Shown: piece by piece, positions 52,244-61,008 of the stretch
How the letters are laid out: every line of letters begins with the position of its first letter
Position numbering within the stretch: position 1 is the stretch's first letter
Assembly: GCA_014649555.1 (NCBI GenBank)
Contig: BMTG01000016.1
Span: 62,001-126,000, forward strand
Direction of reading: 5' to 3'
Source: Streptomyces globisporus
GTDB lineage: Bacteria; Actinomycetota; Actinomycetes; Streptomycetales; Streptomycetaceae
Length of the DNA stretch: 64,000 nucleotides
Notes under the pieces: generated by a model
Database searches by the model: none
The model's input: the letters and a program-made list of their open reading frames with translations, nothing else
Told to the model about the DNA's origin: nothing
Position numbers and translations under genes: made by a program

Positions 52244-52954
52244 ATGCGCCATTGCCCCGGCCCACGCCGCTCCCCCACCCACCGCCCCCTGCTGCCGCTC
52301 CTGCTCCTGGGGCTCCTGCTGTACGTGCTGCTTCCGCCCGGCCGGTCGGGGCCGGGCGGGCTGTCCGTTCCGGGCAAGTCCGTCACGCCGACCGGGGCGT
52401 CCACGCCCGGCAGGGCCGTCGTGCCGACCGGGGCCTCGGCGTCCCTCCCGGGTGCGGATGCCGAGGTGGACGCGGACGGCGGCGCCCGGAGCTGGCCGCT
52501 GGCGGGGAGACCGGCGCTGTTACGGGGGTGGGAGCCGCCCGCCGGTCCGTACGGGCCCGGCCACCGCGGCGTGGACCTCGCGGCGGGGCCGGGCGCAAGG
52601 GTGCTGGCGGCCGCCGACGGCCGGGTGTCGTTCGCGGGGCGGGTGGCAGGGCGCGGGGTGCTCGCCATCGAGGTGACCGAGAGCGGTTCACCGCCGCTGC
52701 GCACCACGTACGAGCCGGTGCGGTCGCTGGTCGAGAAGGGCGCGAGCGTGCGCGCGGGACAGCCGGTCGGGGTGCTGGAGGCGGGGCCGTTCCACTGCGC
52801 GGAGGGCTGCCTGCACTGGGGGCTGCGACGCGGGGACGCCTATCTGGACCCGCTCTCGCTGCTGCCGCCCGGACTGCTGCGGAGAGGGCCTTCGCGGTTG
52901 CTGCCGGTGTTCGGGGTGCCGGAGCCACACCTACCCAGCCCCTCCGGTGTTTGA
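52244..52954 (+). CDS. M23 family metallopeptidase (LytM-like), exported, with a TTA codon
   Basis: A 236-residue protein with an N-terminal hydrophobic segment (residues 15-32, probably signal or anchor), a Pro/Ser/Thr linker and a LytM domain about 80-210. GHRGVDLA holds the first zinc ligands (His, Asp), and LHWGLRRG the His pair region of M23 enzymes (GLHWG). These cut peptidoglycan cross-bridges or act as amidase activators. Codon 93 is TTA (52520-52522), making translation depend on the bldA tRNA. The last codons (PSPSGV, stop) lie in a dispersed repeat, so the natural C-terminus may have been replaced. Confidence 0.83.
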   Translation: MRHCPGPRRSPTHRPLLPLLLLGLLLYVLLPPGRSGPGGLSVPGKSVTPTGASTPGRAVVPTGASASLPGADAEVDADGGARSWPLAGRPALLRGWEPPAGPYGPGHRGVDLAAGPGARVLAAADGRVSFAGRVAGRGVLAIEVTESGSPPLRTTYEPVRSLVEKGASVRAGQPVGVLEAGPFHCAEGCLHWGLRRGDAYLDPLSLLPPGLLRRGPSRLLPVFGVPEPHLPSPSGV

Positions 52955-53010
52955 GGAGCGAGGTCCCGGGCGGAGCCCCGGTTCGGGAAGCGGCGGGGCT
53001 CCGCCGGAGG
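52936..53010. repeat. dispersed Streptomyces intergenic repeat with hairpin
   Basis: The segment CAGCCCCTCCGGTGTTTGAG and what follows, with the inverted repeat GGCGGAGCCCCG (52969-52980) / CGGGGCTCCGCC (52994-53005), matches a sequence I recall as scattered between genes in many Streptomyces genomes. It lies between convergent genes and can act as a terminator for both. Confidence 0.6.
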
Positions 53011-53020
53011 CAGGGGCGGG

Positions 53021-53602
53021 TCAGCCGCTCACACCGCGCAGGACCATCGCGACGGCGGTGTCCGCGATGACACCCGGCTCCTCGGCGACGCCCAGTTCGA
53101 TCCGGCGTACGGCGGCGTCCACCGACCCCTGCAGGAGCATTGCGGCCAGCCTCGGCTGGGTGTGGCCCAGATCGCCGAGGGCTTCGACGATCATGGCGAT
53201 CAGCCCGCCGTGCGCGGCCCGGATCTTCTCGCGGGCGCCGGCGTCCAGCTCGCTCGCGGAGATGGCGACGACCGCGCGGTGGCGGCGGTCGCCGACGAGG
53301 TCGAGCTGACGGCGCACATACGCCTCGATCTTCGCCTCGGGCGTCTCGGCGCGCTGCATCGCGTTCTCGACCTCGGCCGCCCAGACGGGGAAGTCGACGG
53401 CGCACAGCTCCTCGACGACGGCGGCACGGGAGCGGAAGTACTCGTACACGGAGGACCGCGCGAGGCCCGTGCGCTCGGCGAGTGCGGGGAAGGTCAACGC
53501 TTCCGTACCGCCCTCGGACAGCAGGGAGCGCGCGGCGTCCAGGAGGGCGCCGCGCTGCATGGTCCGGTGCTCGGCCACGGAGGCCGCTCGAATCCTGGGC
53601 AC
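53021..53602 (-). CDS. TetR family transcriptional regulator
   Basis: A 193-residue regulator. N-terminal HTH TFPALAERTGLARSSVYEYF, then a helical ligand domain (residues 75-193) with WAAEVENAMQRAETPEAKIE. The start is a GTG at 53602 with a weak ribosome site. An internal ATG 14 codons in is possible. It is followed on the same strand by nothing close, and whiG lies upstream with its stop 117 bases away. Ligand and targets are unknown. Confidence 0.82.
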   Translation of the reverse strand: MPRIRAASVAEHRTMQRGALLDAARSLLSEGGTEALTFPALAERTGLARSSVYEYFRSRAAVVEELCAVDFPVWAAEVENAMQRAETPEAKIEAYVRRQLDLVGDRRHRAVVAISASELDAGAREKIRAAHGGLIAMIVEALGDLGHTQPRLAAMLLQGSVDAAVRRIELGVAEEPGVIADTAVAMVLRGVSG

Positions 53603-53719
53603 GCATCCACTCTACGGCGGCAGGCGCGTGGAGGAAGGGCACAGTCACCGATCGGATGGGCGGCGAGGGCGGCGGGGGGGGCTCCGGGAGGGAATACCGG
53701 TGAGGGATGCGGCGGGAGG

Positions 53720-54556
53720 TCAGCGGCCCGCGTCGGCCAGCTTCGCCCGGAGCTGGAGCACGGACTTGGTGTGGATCTGGCTGACCCGGCTCTCGGTCAC
53801 CCCGAGGACGTTGCCGATCTCCGCGAGGGTGAGGCCCTCGTAGTAGTAGAGGGTCACCACGGTCTTCTCGCGGTCGGGGAGGGTGTTGATGGCGCGCGCG
53901 AGCAGTCTTCGCAGCTCGCGGTCCTCGGCGACCTCCACCGGATTGTCGGCGGCGGTGTCCTCCAGGGTGTCCATCAGACTCAGCCGGTCGCCGCCCTCGC
54001 CGCCGACGTGCAGCAGCTCTTCCAGCGCGACCACGTTCGCCAGCGACAACTGGCTGAAAACGGCGTGCAGTTCCTCCAGCGCAATGCCCATCTCCGAGGC
54101 GACCTCGGCCTCCGACGGCGTACGCCGGAACTGTGCCTCCAGCGTGGCGTACGCGCGCTCCACGTTCCGCGCCTTCTGCCGGACGGACCGCGGGATCCAG
54201 TCCAGGGCCCGGAGTTCGTCGATCATCGCGCCACGGATCCGGGTGATCGCGTACGTCTCGAACTTGATGGCCCGCTCGATGTCGAACTTCTCGATGGCGT
54301 CGATCAGTCCGAAGACTCCGGAGGAGACGAAGTCGGCCTGCTCGACGTTGGAGGGCAGCCCCACGCTCACCCGGCCCGCGACGTACTTCACGAGCGGCGA
54401 GTAGTGCAGGATCAGCTGCTCCCGCAGCCGCTCGTCGCCCGTGGTCTTGTAGGAACGCCACAACTCGTCGAGGGAGGAGGGAGCGGGAGGGCGCACAGTG
54501 CCACGCGCAACCGGTGGTTTCGCCGCGCGGTCAGACCCGGAGGTGTGCTGGGGCAT
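53720..54556 (-). CDS. whiG: RNA polymerase sigma factor WhiG (sporulation)
   Basis: A 278-residue FliA-type sigma factor that starts aerial hyphae sporulation in Streptomyces. Region 2: [37 protein letters not shown] and [18 protein letters not shown]. Region 3: [21 protein letters not shown]. Region 4 [24 protein letters not shown] (in part). Start ATG 54556 by family N-terminus. The gene lies between dprA and rpsB as in other streptomycetes. Its 254-base upstream gap should hold the promoter. A TTGACC overlapping the dprA stop is a possible -35. Confidence 0.95.
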   Translation of the reverse strand: MPQHTSGSDRAAKPPVARGTVRPPAPSSLDELWRSYKTTGDERLREQLILHYSPLVKYVAGRVSVGLPSNVEQADFVSSGVFGLIDAIEKFDIERAIKFETYAITRIRGAMIDELRALDWIPRSVRQKARNVERAYATLEAQFRRTPSEAEVASEMGIALEELHAVFSQLSLANVVALEELLHVGGEGGDRLSLMDTLEDTAADNPVEVAEDRELRRLLARAINTLPDREKTVVTLYYYEGLTLAEIGNVLGVTESRVSQIHTKSVLQLRAKLADAGR

Positions 54557-54810
54557 GTGGTGCCTTGAGCCGTTCTGCCGTGAAGTGCTGGGGGACTTGC
54601 GTCTGAAGCGGAATCCTTGTGAGCGTAGCGTGACTGCGGCGTCGCAGTCCGCGCAGGACGGGAGTTCCCTGCCGCGCGAATGCCGGTCGCCCCTTACGCC
54701 GTCGGCGCCCGCCCGGGACCGGGTCCGTCGCCGTTGGCGCGGGTCCCGGACAGGTCACCGATCGATCGTGCGAGGTCATCGGCCTTACCTTTTCACCCGA
54801 ATGCTCCAGG

Positions 54811-56298
54811 TCAAGTATCGCCTCGCCGCGCGTCGTCGTTGCGTGCCGAAGGAGGCGTCAACCGCCAGGCGTCGCCTTCGCGTTCGACGAACCCCAGTGA
54901 GTGAAGTTCGTACAGTCGACCGAGTGTTTCGTCGGCCGAGGTCCCTGCGGTGCGCGCGAGGTCACGGGGGTGGGTGGCCCCGTGGTACGGGAGCGCGTCG
55001 AGGACCCGTGCGGTGACCGCGTCCAGGTGGTCCCTGGGCAGCACCGGGCCGCGGCGGACCGGCGGGAGGTCGCCGATGTCCCCGACCAGCTCGACGATTT
55101 CGTCCGCGTCGGTGACGAGTACGCCCTCGCCGCGCAACAGCTCGTGCACCCCTGCCGACAGCCCGCTGGTGGCCGGCCCAGGAACGCCCATCGAGATGCG
55201 GCCGAGCCGTTGCGCCTGGCGGGCGGTGACCAGCGAACCGCTACGGTATTCGGCCTCGACCACGACCGTGCCCCTGGTCAGTGCGGCGATGACGCGGTTG
55301 CGCAGGATGAACCGGCTGCGCGTGGGGTGGGAGGACGGCGGCAACTCGGCTACGACCAGACCCTGTTGGGCCATGCGCCCGAGCAACTCGGCGTGCCCGC
55401 GCGGGTAGGGTACGTCGACACCGCAGGCCAGCACCGCCGTCGTCGCGCCGCCCGCGGCCAGCGCGCCCCGGTGGGCGGCCCCGTCCACCCCGAACGCCGC
55501 CCCCGACACCACCACCCAGCCACGCTCCGCGAGCCCGGAGCCGAGGGTGGCCGCCATGTGCGCCCCGTACGGGGTGCAGGCCCTCGCGCCGACCACCGCG
55601 ACCGAGCGCAGGGACCACAGCCGCAGGTCGGGCCGCCCCCGCACCCAGAGTCCGACGGGCCGCGCGTCACCGAGGTCGTCCAACTGGCTCGGCCACTCCC
55701 GGTCGCCCGGGCAGACGAAGCGCCCGCCCACCGAGGCGACCGCGGCCAGGTCCCGCCTCGGCTCCGCGGCGGCCGCCCGCAGCCGGTAGCCCCCGAGCCG
55801 CGCGGCGGTCATGCCCGGCAGCTTCTCGGCGGAGCCGTCCTCGACGGTGAGCCTCCGCATCAGCTCGACCGGACCGGTGAGCCGCAGCCACCGCCCGGCA
55901 CGCTCGTCCCCCGGCTCCAGCACCCGCGTCAATGCGGCCCTGGCCAACCGCTGGGCTTCGCGTTCCTGGTCCCGCGATTCCGTTCCGAGATCCCGGCCCC
56001 CGTCACAGTCCCGGCCGGATCCACGCTCCGGGGAGAGGCTGTGTTCCCGCCCGGGGCCGCGCTCCGGGGCGAGCCCGGGTTCCCCGCTCCTCCCCGGCAC
56101 GTGCCCGGGCTCAGTACCCGGTCCGCGCGCACGCTCCCGTTCACGGCCGAGCCCGTGCGCGGCGACCGGGCCGGGCCCCCGCTCCGGGCCGGCCCCGTGC
56201 GCGGCGTGCGCGCCGCACTCCGGCCCCGGTCCGCGCCCGGGGCCATGCCCGGCCCCGGAGGCCGTCTCGCGCCCCCGCTCACCCGTCACCCCGGTCAC
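54811..56298 (-). CDS. dprA: DNA-processing protein DprA with a large low-complexity N-terminal insertion
   Basis: A 495-residue DprA/Smf protein, which binds ssDNA and loads RecA in transformation and recombination. The Rossmann core shows SVAVVGARACTPYG, VVSGAAFGVDGAAHRGAL, LACGVDVPYPRGH, and GTVVVEAEYRSGSLVTA. A C-terminal winged helix (DAVTARVLDALPYHGATHPRDLA) follows. Family members have about 380-400 residues. Here residues 5-112 are a Gly/Pro/Arg/Glu insert before the usual RLARAALTRVLEPGD start of the SAM-like domain. Start GTG 56298 overlaps the yifB stop by 4 bases (GTGA). Confidence 0.9.
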   Translation of the reverse strand: MTGVTGERGRETASGAGHGPGRGPGPECGAHAAHGAGPERGPGPVAAHGLGRERERARGPGTEPGHVPGRSGEPGLAPERGPGREHSLSPERGSGRDCDGGRDLGTESRDQEREAQRLARAALTRVLEPGDERAGRWLRLTGPVELMRRLTVEDGSAEKLPGMTAARLGGYRLRAAAAEPRRDLAAVASVGGRFVCPGDREWPSQLDDLGDARPVGLWVRGRPDLRLWSLRSVAVVGARACTPYGAHMAATLGSGLAERGWVVVSGAAFGVDGAAHRGALAAGGATTAVLACGVDVPYPRGHAELLGRMAQQGLVVAELPPSSHPTRSRFILRNRVIAALTRGTVVVEAEYRSGSLVTARQAQRLGRISMGVPGPATSGLSAGVHELLRGEGVLVTDADEIVELVGDIGDLPPVRRGPVLPRDHLDAVTARVLDALPYHGATHPRDLARTAGTSADETLGRLYELHSLGFVEREGDAWRLTPPSARNDDARRGDT

Positions 56299-57917
56299 CG
56301 CTCCCCCGCCCCCATCGGCACCCCGCGCTGGATGCCCGTACGCAGCTCCAGGGCGACCGCCACGTCCGAGGCGTCCGGGCGGTCGGCGCCGCGCAGGTCC
56401 GCCACCGTCCAGGCCACCCTCAGCACCCGGTCCAGGCCCCGGGCCGTGAGGATCCCGCGTTCGAGGTCCCGTTCCGCCGCCGCCAGTGCCCCCGGGGCCA
56501 TCAGCAGGCGGGTCCGCAGCTCGTGGCCCGGGACCTCGCTGTTCGTGGTCCACGGGGTGCCGGCCAGCCGCTCGGCCGCCCTGGCCCTGGCGTCCCGTAC
56601 GCGTGCGGCGACGACCTCCGTCGACTCGCCCCGGCCGCCCTGGCCCAGGAGGTCCGCGCGGTCGACCGGCTCCACCTCGACCCGCAGGTCCACCCGGTCG
56701 AGCAGGGGGCCGGACAGCCTCGCCTGGTAGCGGCGGACCACCGAGGGCGGGCACTCGCAGCCCGCGCCCGTGAGCGTGTGCCGGCCGCAGGGGCACGGAT
56801 TGGCCGCCAGCACCATCAGGAAACGGGCGGGCAGCCGCACCACCCCCGCCGCCCGTGCGACGACCACATGGCCCGACTCCAGCGGCTGGCGCAGCGCGTC
56901 CAGGGCCTTGCCCGAGAATTCGGGGGCCTCGTCGAGGAAGAGCACGCCTCGGTGGGCCAGCGAGACCGCGCCCGGCCTCGGGATTCCGTTGCCGCCGCCC
57001 ACCAGGGACTGCATGGTCGCCGAGTGGTGCGGGGCGCAGTAGGGCGCCCGGGAGACGAGCGGTTCACCCGGGGGGAGGATGCCCGCCACGGAGTGGATCG
57101 CCGTCACTTCGAGGGATTCCTGCCGAGTCAGCGGTGGCAGGACCGCCGACAGCCGCTCGGCCAGCATGGTCTTGCCCGCGCCCGGCGGGCCCGAGAGGAG
57201 TAGGTGGTGTCCGCCGGCCGCTGCCACCTCCAGGGCCTGGCGCGGGCGCAGCTGACCCGCGACGTCCGCCAGGTCCGGCCGGTGCCCGTCGCCCCGCGCG
57301 GCGGCCGGTGCGAGCCCCGCACCGAGGCCGGTGCCGGGGATCATGAGCCCGGCCAGCATGGCGTCGGGGCGCCCCTGGCCGTGGGCGGGCTCATCGGGCA
57401 CCGGTTCGTCGCACAGGACGGCGATGAGCTGGCGCAGGCTCCGGACGCCGAGGACCGAGATCCCCGGCACCAGGGCCGCCTCCCCGGCCGTCTGCTCGGG
57501 GACGACGACCTGCTCGTACCCCGCTTCGGCCGCCGCGAGGACCGCGGGCAGCACCCCCCGGACCGGACGCACCCGGCCGTCCAGGCCCAGTTCGCCGATC
57601 ATCACCACGTCGGCGACCATCGCGGGGTCGATCCGCTCCGCCGCGCCGAGCACCGCACACGCCACGGCGAGATCGAAACCCGAACCGCTCTTCGGGACGG
57701 AGGCCGGGGAGAGCCCGACCGTGAGCTTCTTCTGCGGCCACTCGGCCCCGGAGTTCACGACGGCCGCCCGCACCCGGTCCCGGCTTTCCACCAGGCTCTT
57801 GTCCGGCAGCCCGACCAGGGTGAAGGCCGCCACTCCCGGCTCCAGGTCCGCCTGGACCTCCACCACCACACCCTCCACGCCGACCAGCGCCACGGAACAC
57901 GCGCGTGCGAAGCCCAT
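56295..57917 (-). CDS. YifB family Mg chelatase-like AAA ATPase
   Basis: A 540-residue protein of the YifB/ComM group. Its N-terminal Lon-like domain is VEVQADLEPGVAAFTLVGLP; the AAA core has Walker A LSGPPGAGKTMLAERL and Walker B GVLFLDEAPEF, plus NPCPCGRHTLTGAGCEC with zinc-type cysteines and a C-terminal Mg chelatase domain. ComM-type helicases promote branch migration in transformation. It is placed with dprA and yraN, the usual DNA-uptake-associated cluster. ATG 57917 shares one base with the yraN stop. Confidence 0.9.
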   Translation of the reverse strand: MGFARACSVALVGVEGVVVEVQADLEPGVAAFTLVGLPDKSLVESRDRVRAAVVNSGAEWPQKKLTVGLSPASVPKSGSGFDLAVACAVLGAAERIDPAMVADVVMIGELGLDGRVRPVRGVLPAVLAAAEAGYEQVVVPEQTAGEAALVPGISVLGVRSLRQLIAVLCDEPVPDEPAHGQGRPDAMLAGLMIPGTGLGAGLAPAAARGDGHRPDLADVAGQLRPRQALEVAAAGGHHLLLSGPPGAGKTMLAERLSAVLPPLTRQESLEVTAIHSVAGILPPGEPLVSRAPYCAPHHSATMQSLVGGGNGIPRPGAVSLAHRGVLFLDEAPEFSGKALDALRQPLESGHVVVARAAGVVRLPARFLMVLAANPCPCGRHTLTGAGCECPPSVVRRYQARLSGPLLDRVDLRVEVEPVDRADLLGQGGRGESTEVVAARVRDARARAAERLAGTPWTTNSEVPGHELRTRLLMAPGALAAAERDLERGILTARGLDRVLRVAWTVADLRGADRPDASDVAVALELRTGIQRGVPMGAGER

Positions 57918-58276
57918 CAGGACACCCCTCGGGCGTGCTCCGTGACCGGGGCCCCGCGCCGGGGCACCATCACTCCGACCAGGTCGATGCGGACCCCACC
58001 GGGCGGTGGCCCGCCGTGCCGCTCCAGCCAGATCTCGGCGAGCCGTCTCAGCCGGTCCGCCTTGACCGGGCCGACCGCGGCCATGGGGTGTTCGAACCCG
58101 TCCGACCTGCGCGTCTTCACCTCGCAGAGGACCAGCGCGTCCCCGTCCCTGGCCACGATGTCGATCTCTCCGGCGCGACAGCGCCAGTTCCGCCCGACCA
58201 CCGTCATCCCGGCTTCGGTCAGTAGCCGCGCCGCCAGATCCTCGCCGTACCGCCCGAGTGCCCCCCGTGCGTTCAT
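57917..58276 (-). CDS. YraN/UPF0102 family nuclease-like protein
   Basis: A 119-residue protein with a PD-(D/E)XK-like fold: [27 protein letters not shown] and [13 protein letters not shown], the last giving the E-x-K motif. Biochemical role is unproven in most bacteria, though a Holliday junction-like or DNA-repair function is suspected from the fold. Start ATG 58276. It begins the yraN-yifB-dprA run, with TGATG and GTGA couplings. Confidence 0.87.
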   Translation of the reverse strand: MNARGALGRYGEDLAARLLTEAGMTVVGRNWRCRAGEIDIVARDGDALVLCEVKTRRSDGFEHPMAAVGPVKADRLRRLAEIWLERHGGPPPGGVRIDLVGVMVPRRGAPVTEHARGVS

Positions 58277-58407
58277 TCGGCACCACCTCCGGCACCGACT
58301 GTGACCCGGCCCGCCGCAAGATGTGGATCTTGGTGGACAACTCCGCGGATGTGGAAAACCCGGCCACCCACACGGGTGACCGGGCTTCTCCTTGCAGCGT
58401 GTGTCGG

Positions 58408-58428
58408 CGGCCCCGGCTCCAGGGGCCG
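58408..58428 (-). terminator. hairpin after the DUF2469 gene
   Basis: CGGCCCC pairs with GGGGCCG around a 7-base loop, just past the DUF2469 stop. Confidence 0.5.
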
Positions 58429-58435
58429 TCTGGGG

Positions 58436-58744
58436 TCAGCCTCCCGGAAGTTCCAGATCGCTCTTGTTGAGCTCTTCGATGTTGACGTCCTTGAAGGTCA
58501 GCACGCGGACCTGCTTGACGAACCTGGCAGGCCGGTACATGTCCCAGACCCAGGCGTCCGCCATGGACACCTCGAAGAAAACCTCACCCTGGACGGAGTG
58601 CACCTGCATCTCGTAGTCGTTGGTGAGGTAGAAGCGCCGTTCGGTCTCGATCACATATTTGAACAGACCGACGACATCGCGGTACTCCCGGTAGAGCTTC
58701 AGCTCCATCTCGGTCTCGTACTTTTCGAGGTCCTCGGCGCTCAT
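58436..58744 (-). CDS. DUF2469 family protein
   Basis: A 102-residue actinobacterial protein, highly conserved in the order: MSAEDLEKYETEMELKLYRE, ERRFYLTNDYEMQVHSVQGE and EVSMADAWVWDMYRPARFVK. No motif of known function. Genomic position beside lepB/rnhB-type genes is typical in actinobacteria. Start ATG 58744 fits the family N-terminus. Confidence 0.85.
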   Translation of the reverse strand: MSAEDLEKYETEMELKLYREYRDVVGLFKYVIETERRFYLTNDYEMQVHSVQGEVFFEVSMADAWVWDMYRPARFVKQVRVLTFKDVNIEELNKSDLELPGG

Positions 58745-58808
58745 GGCATGTTTCCCCTTCAGCCGTGCGTGCCCCCATTGTGCGTCAGCCTTCGGCGCCC
58801 CTGGACGA

Positions 58809-59297
58809 TTAGACGATTTCGGGGGCCAGAACCAGCGGATCGCGCGGGGGACCCTCGTCGAGGAGCGTGCGCAGCAGCTCGGCGAGTCTGGTCGGGTACA
58901 CCGTCTCACGCGTCGCGAGAAGTTCGGCGGAGGTCCACCACCTCAGACCGGCGACGCTGCGCAGTTCCAGGTCGGTGAGGCCCTGCGGGGCGGTGGCGGT
59001 CTGCTGCGTACGGGCCAGGTAGTACCACTCGTCCTGGTCCCAGCGGCGCCCGTCGAACGGGAAGGAGCAGATCCGGGTCCAGAGCAGCGGTCCCAGCTCG
59101 ATGTCCGTGATCCCGGTCTCCTCGGCCAGCTCCCGGCGGGCCGCCTGCTCCCGGTTCTCGTCACCCTCCAGGCCGCCGCCCGGGGTGAACCACCAGGTGT
59201 CGGCCGGATCGTCCGGCTCATGGCCGTGCAGCAGCAGGACGCGGTCGTCGGGGTCCAGGAGGACCACCCGGGCGACCTTGCGGGCTCCGGAGGTCAC
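58809..59297 (-). CDS. Nudix hydrolase
   Basis: A 162-residue enzyme with the complete Nudix box GGLEGDENREQAARRELAEETGI split at residues 41-64: the required G, E, REL and EE residues are present. Family members hydrolyse nucleoside diphosphates linked to other groups. The substrate is unknown. The GTG at 59297 overlaps the stop of the fourth signal peptidase gene by 4 bases, so it is translated with it. Confidence 0.85.
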   Translation of the reverse strand: MTSGARKVARVVLLDPDDRVLLLHGHEPDDPADTWWFTPGGGLEGDENREQAARRELAEETGITDIELGPLLWTRICSFPFDGRRWDQDEWYYLARTQQTATAPQGLTDLELRSVAGLRWWTSAELLATRETVYPTRLAELLRTLLDEGPPRDPLVLAPEIV

Positions 59298-60052
59298 CGG
59301 GCCCCTCCGGCAGGCGTCCTCCGGCGGCCCAGGCGCGCCGCCACAGGCCCGTACACCGCACCGCCGAGGATCAGGGCAACCCCCACCAGGATCGCGCCCA
59401 GCTGGAGCGGCAGGGGCCCGGCGGCGGACACCCCGCCGGGCAGCGCGGCGAACGAGGAGGGCCGGTCGATCATGCCGTCCATCGGCCAGGCCACCGCGTC
59501 CACCCGGGCCTGGACGGCGCTCAGCGGCACGGAGCCCTGGTCGGCGTCCTGGAGGTGGACCCGGGAGTCGAGGGAAGTGGCCCGTTCGTCGCCGAGGAGG
59601 AAGATCTTGCCCTTCGGCACGGTGGCGGAGAATTCCTGGGGCGAGGCGGGGGCCGCCTTGCCGCCGACGGCCGTCGGGCCCTGCTCGACGTACGGCTCGT
59701 CGACGGGGGTCCCGTTGACGGTGAGGCGGCCGCCCTCGTCACAGCAGGCCACCTTGTCGCCGCCGATACCGACGACGCGCTTGACCATAGGTGTGGCGGC
59801 CCAGACCTTGTCGGTGAAGACCACCACGTCACCGCGCCGGACGTCGACCCCGTCTATCCGCTCGGCGAGCACCCGGTCGCCCGGGTTCACCGTCGGGGCC
59901 ATGGAGTCGGTCGGGATCGTGTACGGCTGGTAGACCACCGCCGCCCAGGCGAACCCGCCGAGGAAGAGCACACAGCCGACGGCCACGGCGAGGCCCGACA
60001 CCATGGCGCCGAGCCGGCCGCGGCCGTCTTTCCCGTTTCCTGTACCGCTCAT
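59294..60052 (-). CDS. type I signal peptidase (SipZ-like, fourth of four)
   Basis: A 252-residue membrane protease that removes signal peptides. N-terminal helix about 18-40, catalytic Ser in TIPTDSMAPTV, catalytic Lys in MVKRVVGIGGD, and box E LLGDERATSLDSR, where the usual GDNR/GDHR reads GDER. A second C-terminal helix (PLQLGAILVGVALILGGAVY) anchors it. Start ATG 60052. It is separated by 50 bases from the third sip gene and shares its transcript tail with the Nudix gene. Confidence 0.9.
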   Translation of the reverse strand: MSGTGNGKDGRGRLGAMVSGLAVAVGCVLFLGGFAWAAVVYQPYTIPTDSMAPTVNPGDRVLAERIDGVDVRRGDVVVFTDKVWAATPMVKRVVGIGGDKVACCDEGGRLTVNGTPVDEPYVEQGPTAVGGKAAPASPQEFSATVPKGKIFLLGDERATSLDSRVHLQDADQGSVPLSAVQARVDAVAWPMDGMIDRPSSFAALPGGVSAAGPLPLQLGAILVGVALILGGAVYGPVAARLGRRRTPAGGAR

Positions 60053-60102
60053 CCCAGCGCTCCCCCGTCGGAGATCGACAATCGCTGATCCGAGTCGGCA
60101 CC

Positions 60103-61008
60103 CTACCCGGCGGTACGCCGGACGGTCAGCCTGCGGCGGCGCCACAACACGAGGGGCACCGCTCCGACTACACCCAGTGCCGCCGGCGCCATCGCGGCGG
60201 CCGCGTTCAGACCGGGCTGGTCGAAGGTGTCGGGGACCGGAAGGGTCGCCCAGCGGCTCAGCGGCCAGGCGACGACGACGGCGCGGCCGACCACCTCGTC
60301 GTTGGAGACCGTGCCCTGACCCGGGAGCTCCTGGTGGTAGCGCGAGTCCAGGGAGTTCTGCCGGTGGTCGCCCATGACGAAGATCCGGCCCTCGGGCACC
60401 TTGATCGGGCCGAAGGGCTTGTCGTTGCACGGGGTGTTCCCCGGGAAGATGAACGACTTCTCGTCCAGGCTCTTCCCGTTGACCGTGACCGGGCCGTTCT
60501 CCTTGCACTCCACGGTGTCGCCGCCGACCGCGATGACCCGCTTGATCAGGTCCTTCTCCTCGGAGGACGGCATCAGGCCGATGAAGCTCAGGAACTTCTG
60601 CACCGCGTTGGGCTCCGGCGTCACGGTGTCCTCCAGCCAGCCGCCCGGGTCGTGGAACACCACGACCTCGCCGCGCTCCGGCTCCGAGCCGAACCACGGG
60701 GTCAGCTTGTCCACCAGCACGCGGTCGCCCCGCTGCAGGGTGTTCTGCATGGAGTCCGAGGGGATCGAGAACGCCTGGACCAGGAACGTCTTGATCAGCA
60801 GCGCCAGGATCAGGGCGATACCGACGAGCAGCGGCAGCTCCACCCAGAAGGATCGCTGCTTCTTGCCCTTCGGGGGCGTGCCGCCGCCCGCGGCGTCGCC
60901 CTCACCCTCCGGCGGGACCGCCGCCCCGCCCGCGGGAGACTCGTCGCGCTCCGGACGGTCCTCGGGTTCGTCGTGTCCGGATCGTGCGCCGACCGCCAAA
61001 TCCCCCAC
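60103..61008 (-). CDS. type I signal peptidase (SipY-like, third of four)
   Basis: A 301-residue signal peptidase. A 55-residue charged N-terminal tail precedes the membrane helix (LPLLVGIALILALLIKTFL). Catalytic Ser in SIPSDSMQNTL, Lys in LIKRVIAVGGD, box E FVMGDHRQNSLDSR, and a C-terminal helix AAAAMAPAALGVVGAVPLVLW. The GTG at 61008 is five bases after AGGAG. A GTG two codons upstream overlaps that site. Its 5' end lies within the 3' end of the second sip gene (107 bases). Confidence 0.9.
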   Translation of the reverse strand: MGDLAVGARSGHDEPEDRPERDESPAGGAAVPPEGEGDAAGGGTPPKGKKQRSFWVELPLLVGIALILALLIKTFLVQAFSIPSDSMQNTLQRGDRVLVDKLTPWFGSEPERGEVVVFHDPGGWLEDTVTPEPNAVQKFLSFIGLMPSSEEKDLIKRVIAVGGDTVECKENGPVTVNGKSLDEKSFIFPGNTPCNDKPFGPIKVPEGRIFVMGDHRQNSLDSRYHQELPGQGTVSNDEVVGRAVVVAWPLSRWATLPVPDTFDQPGLNAAAAMAPAALGVVGAVPLVLWRRRRLTVRRTAG

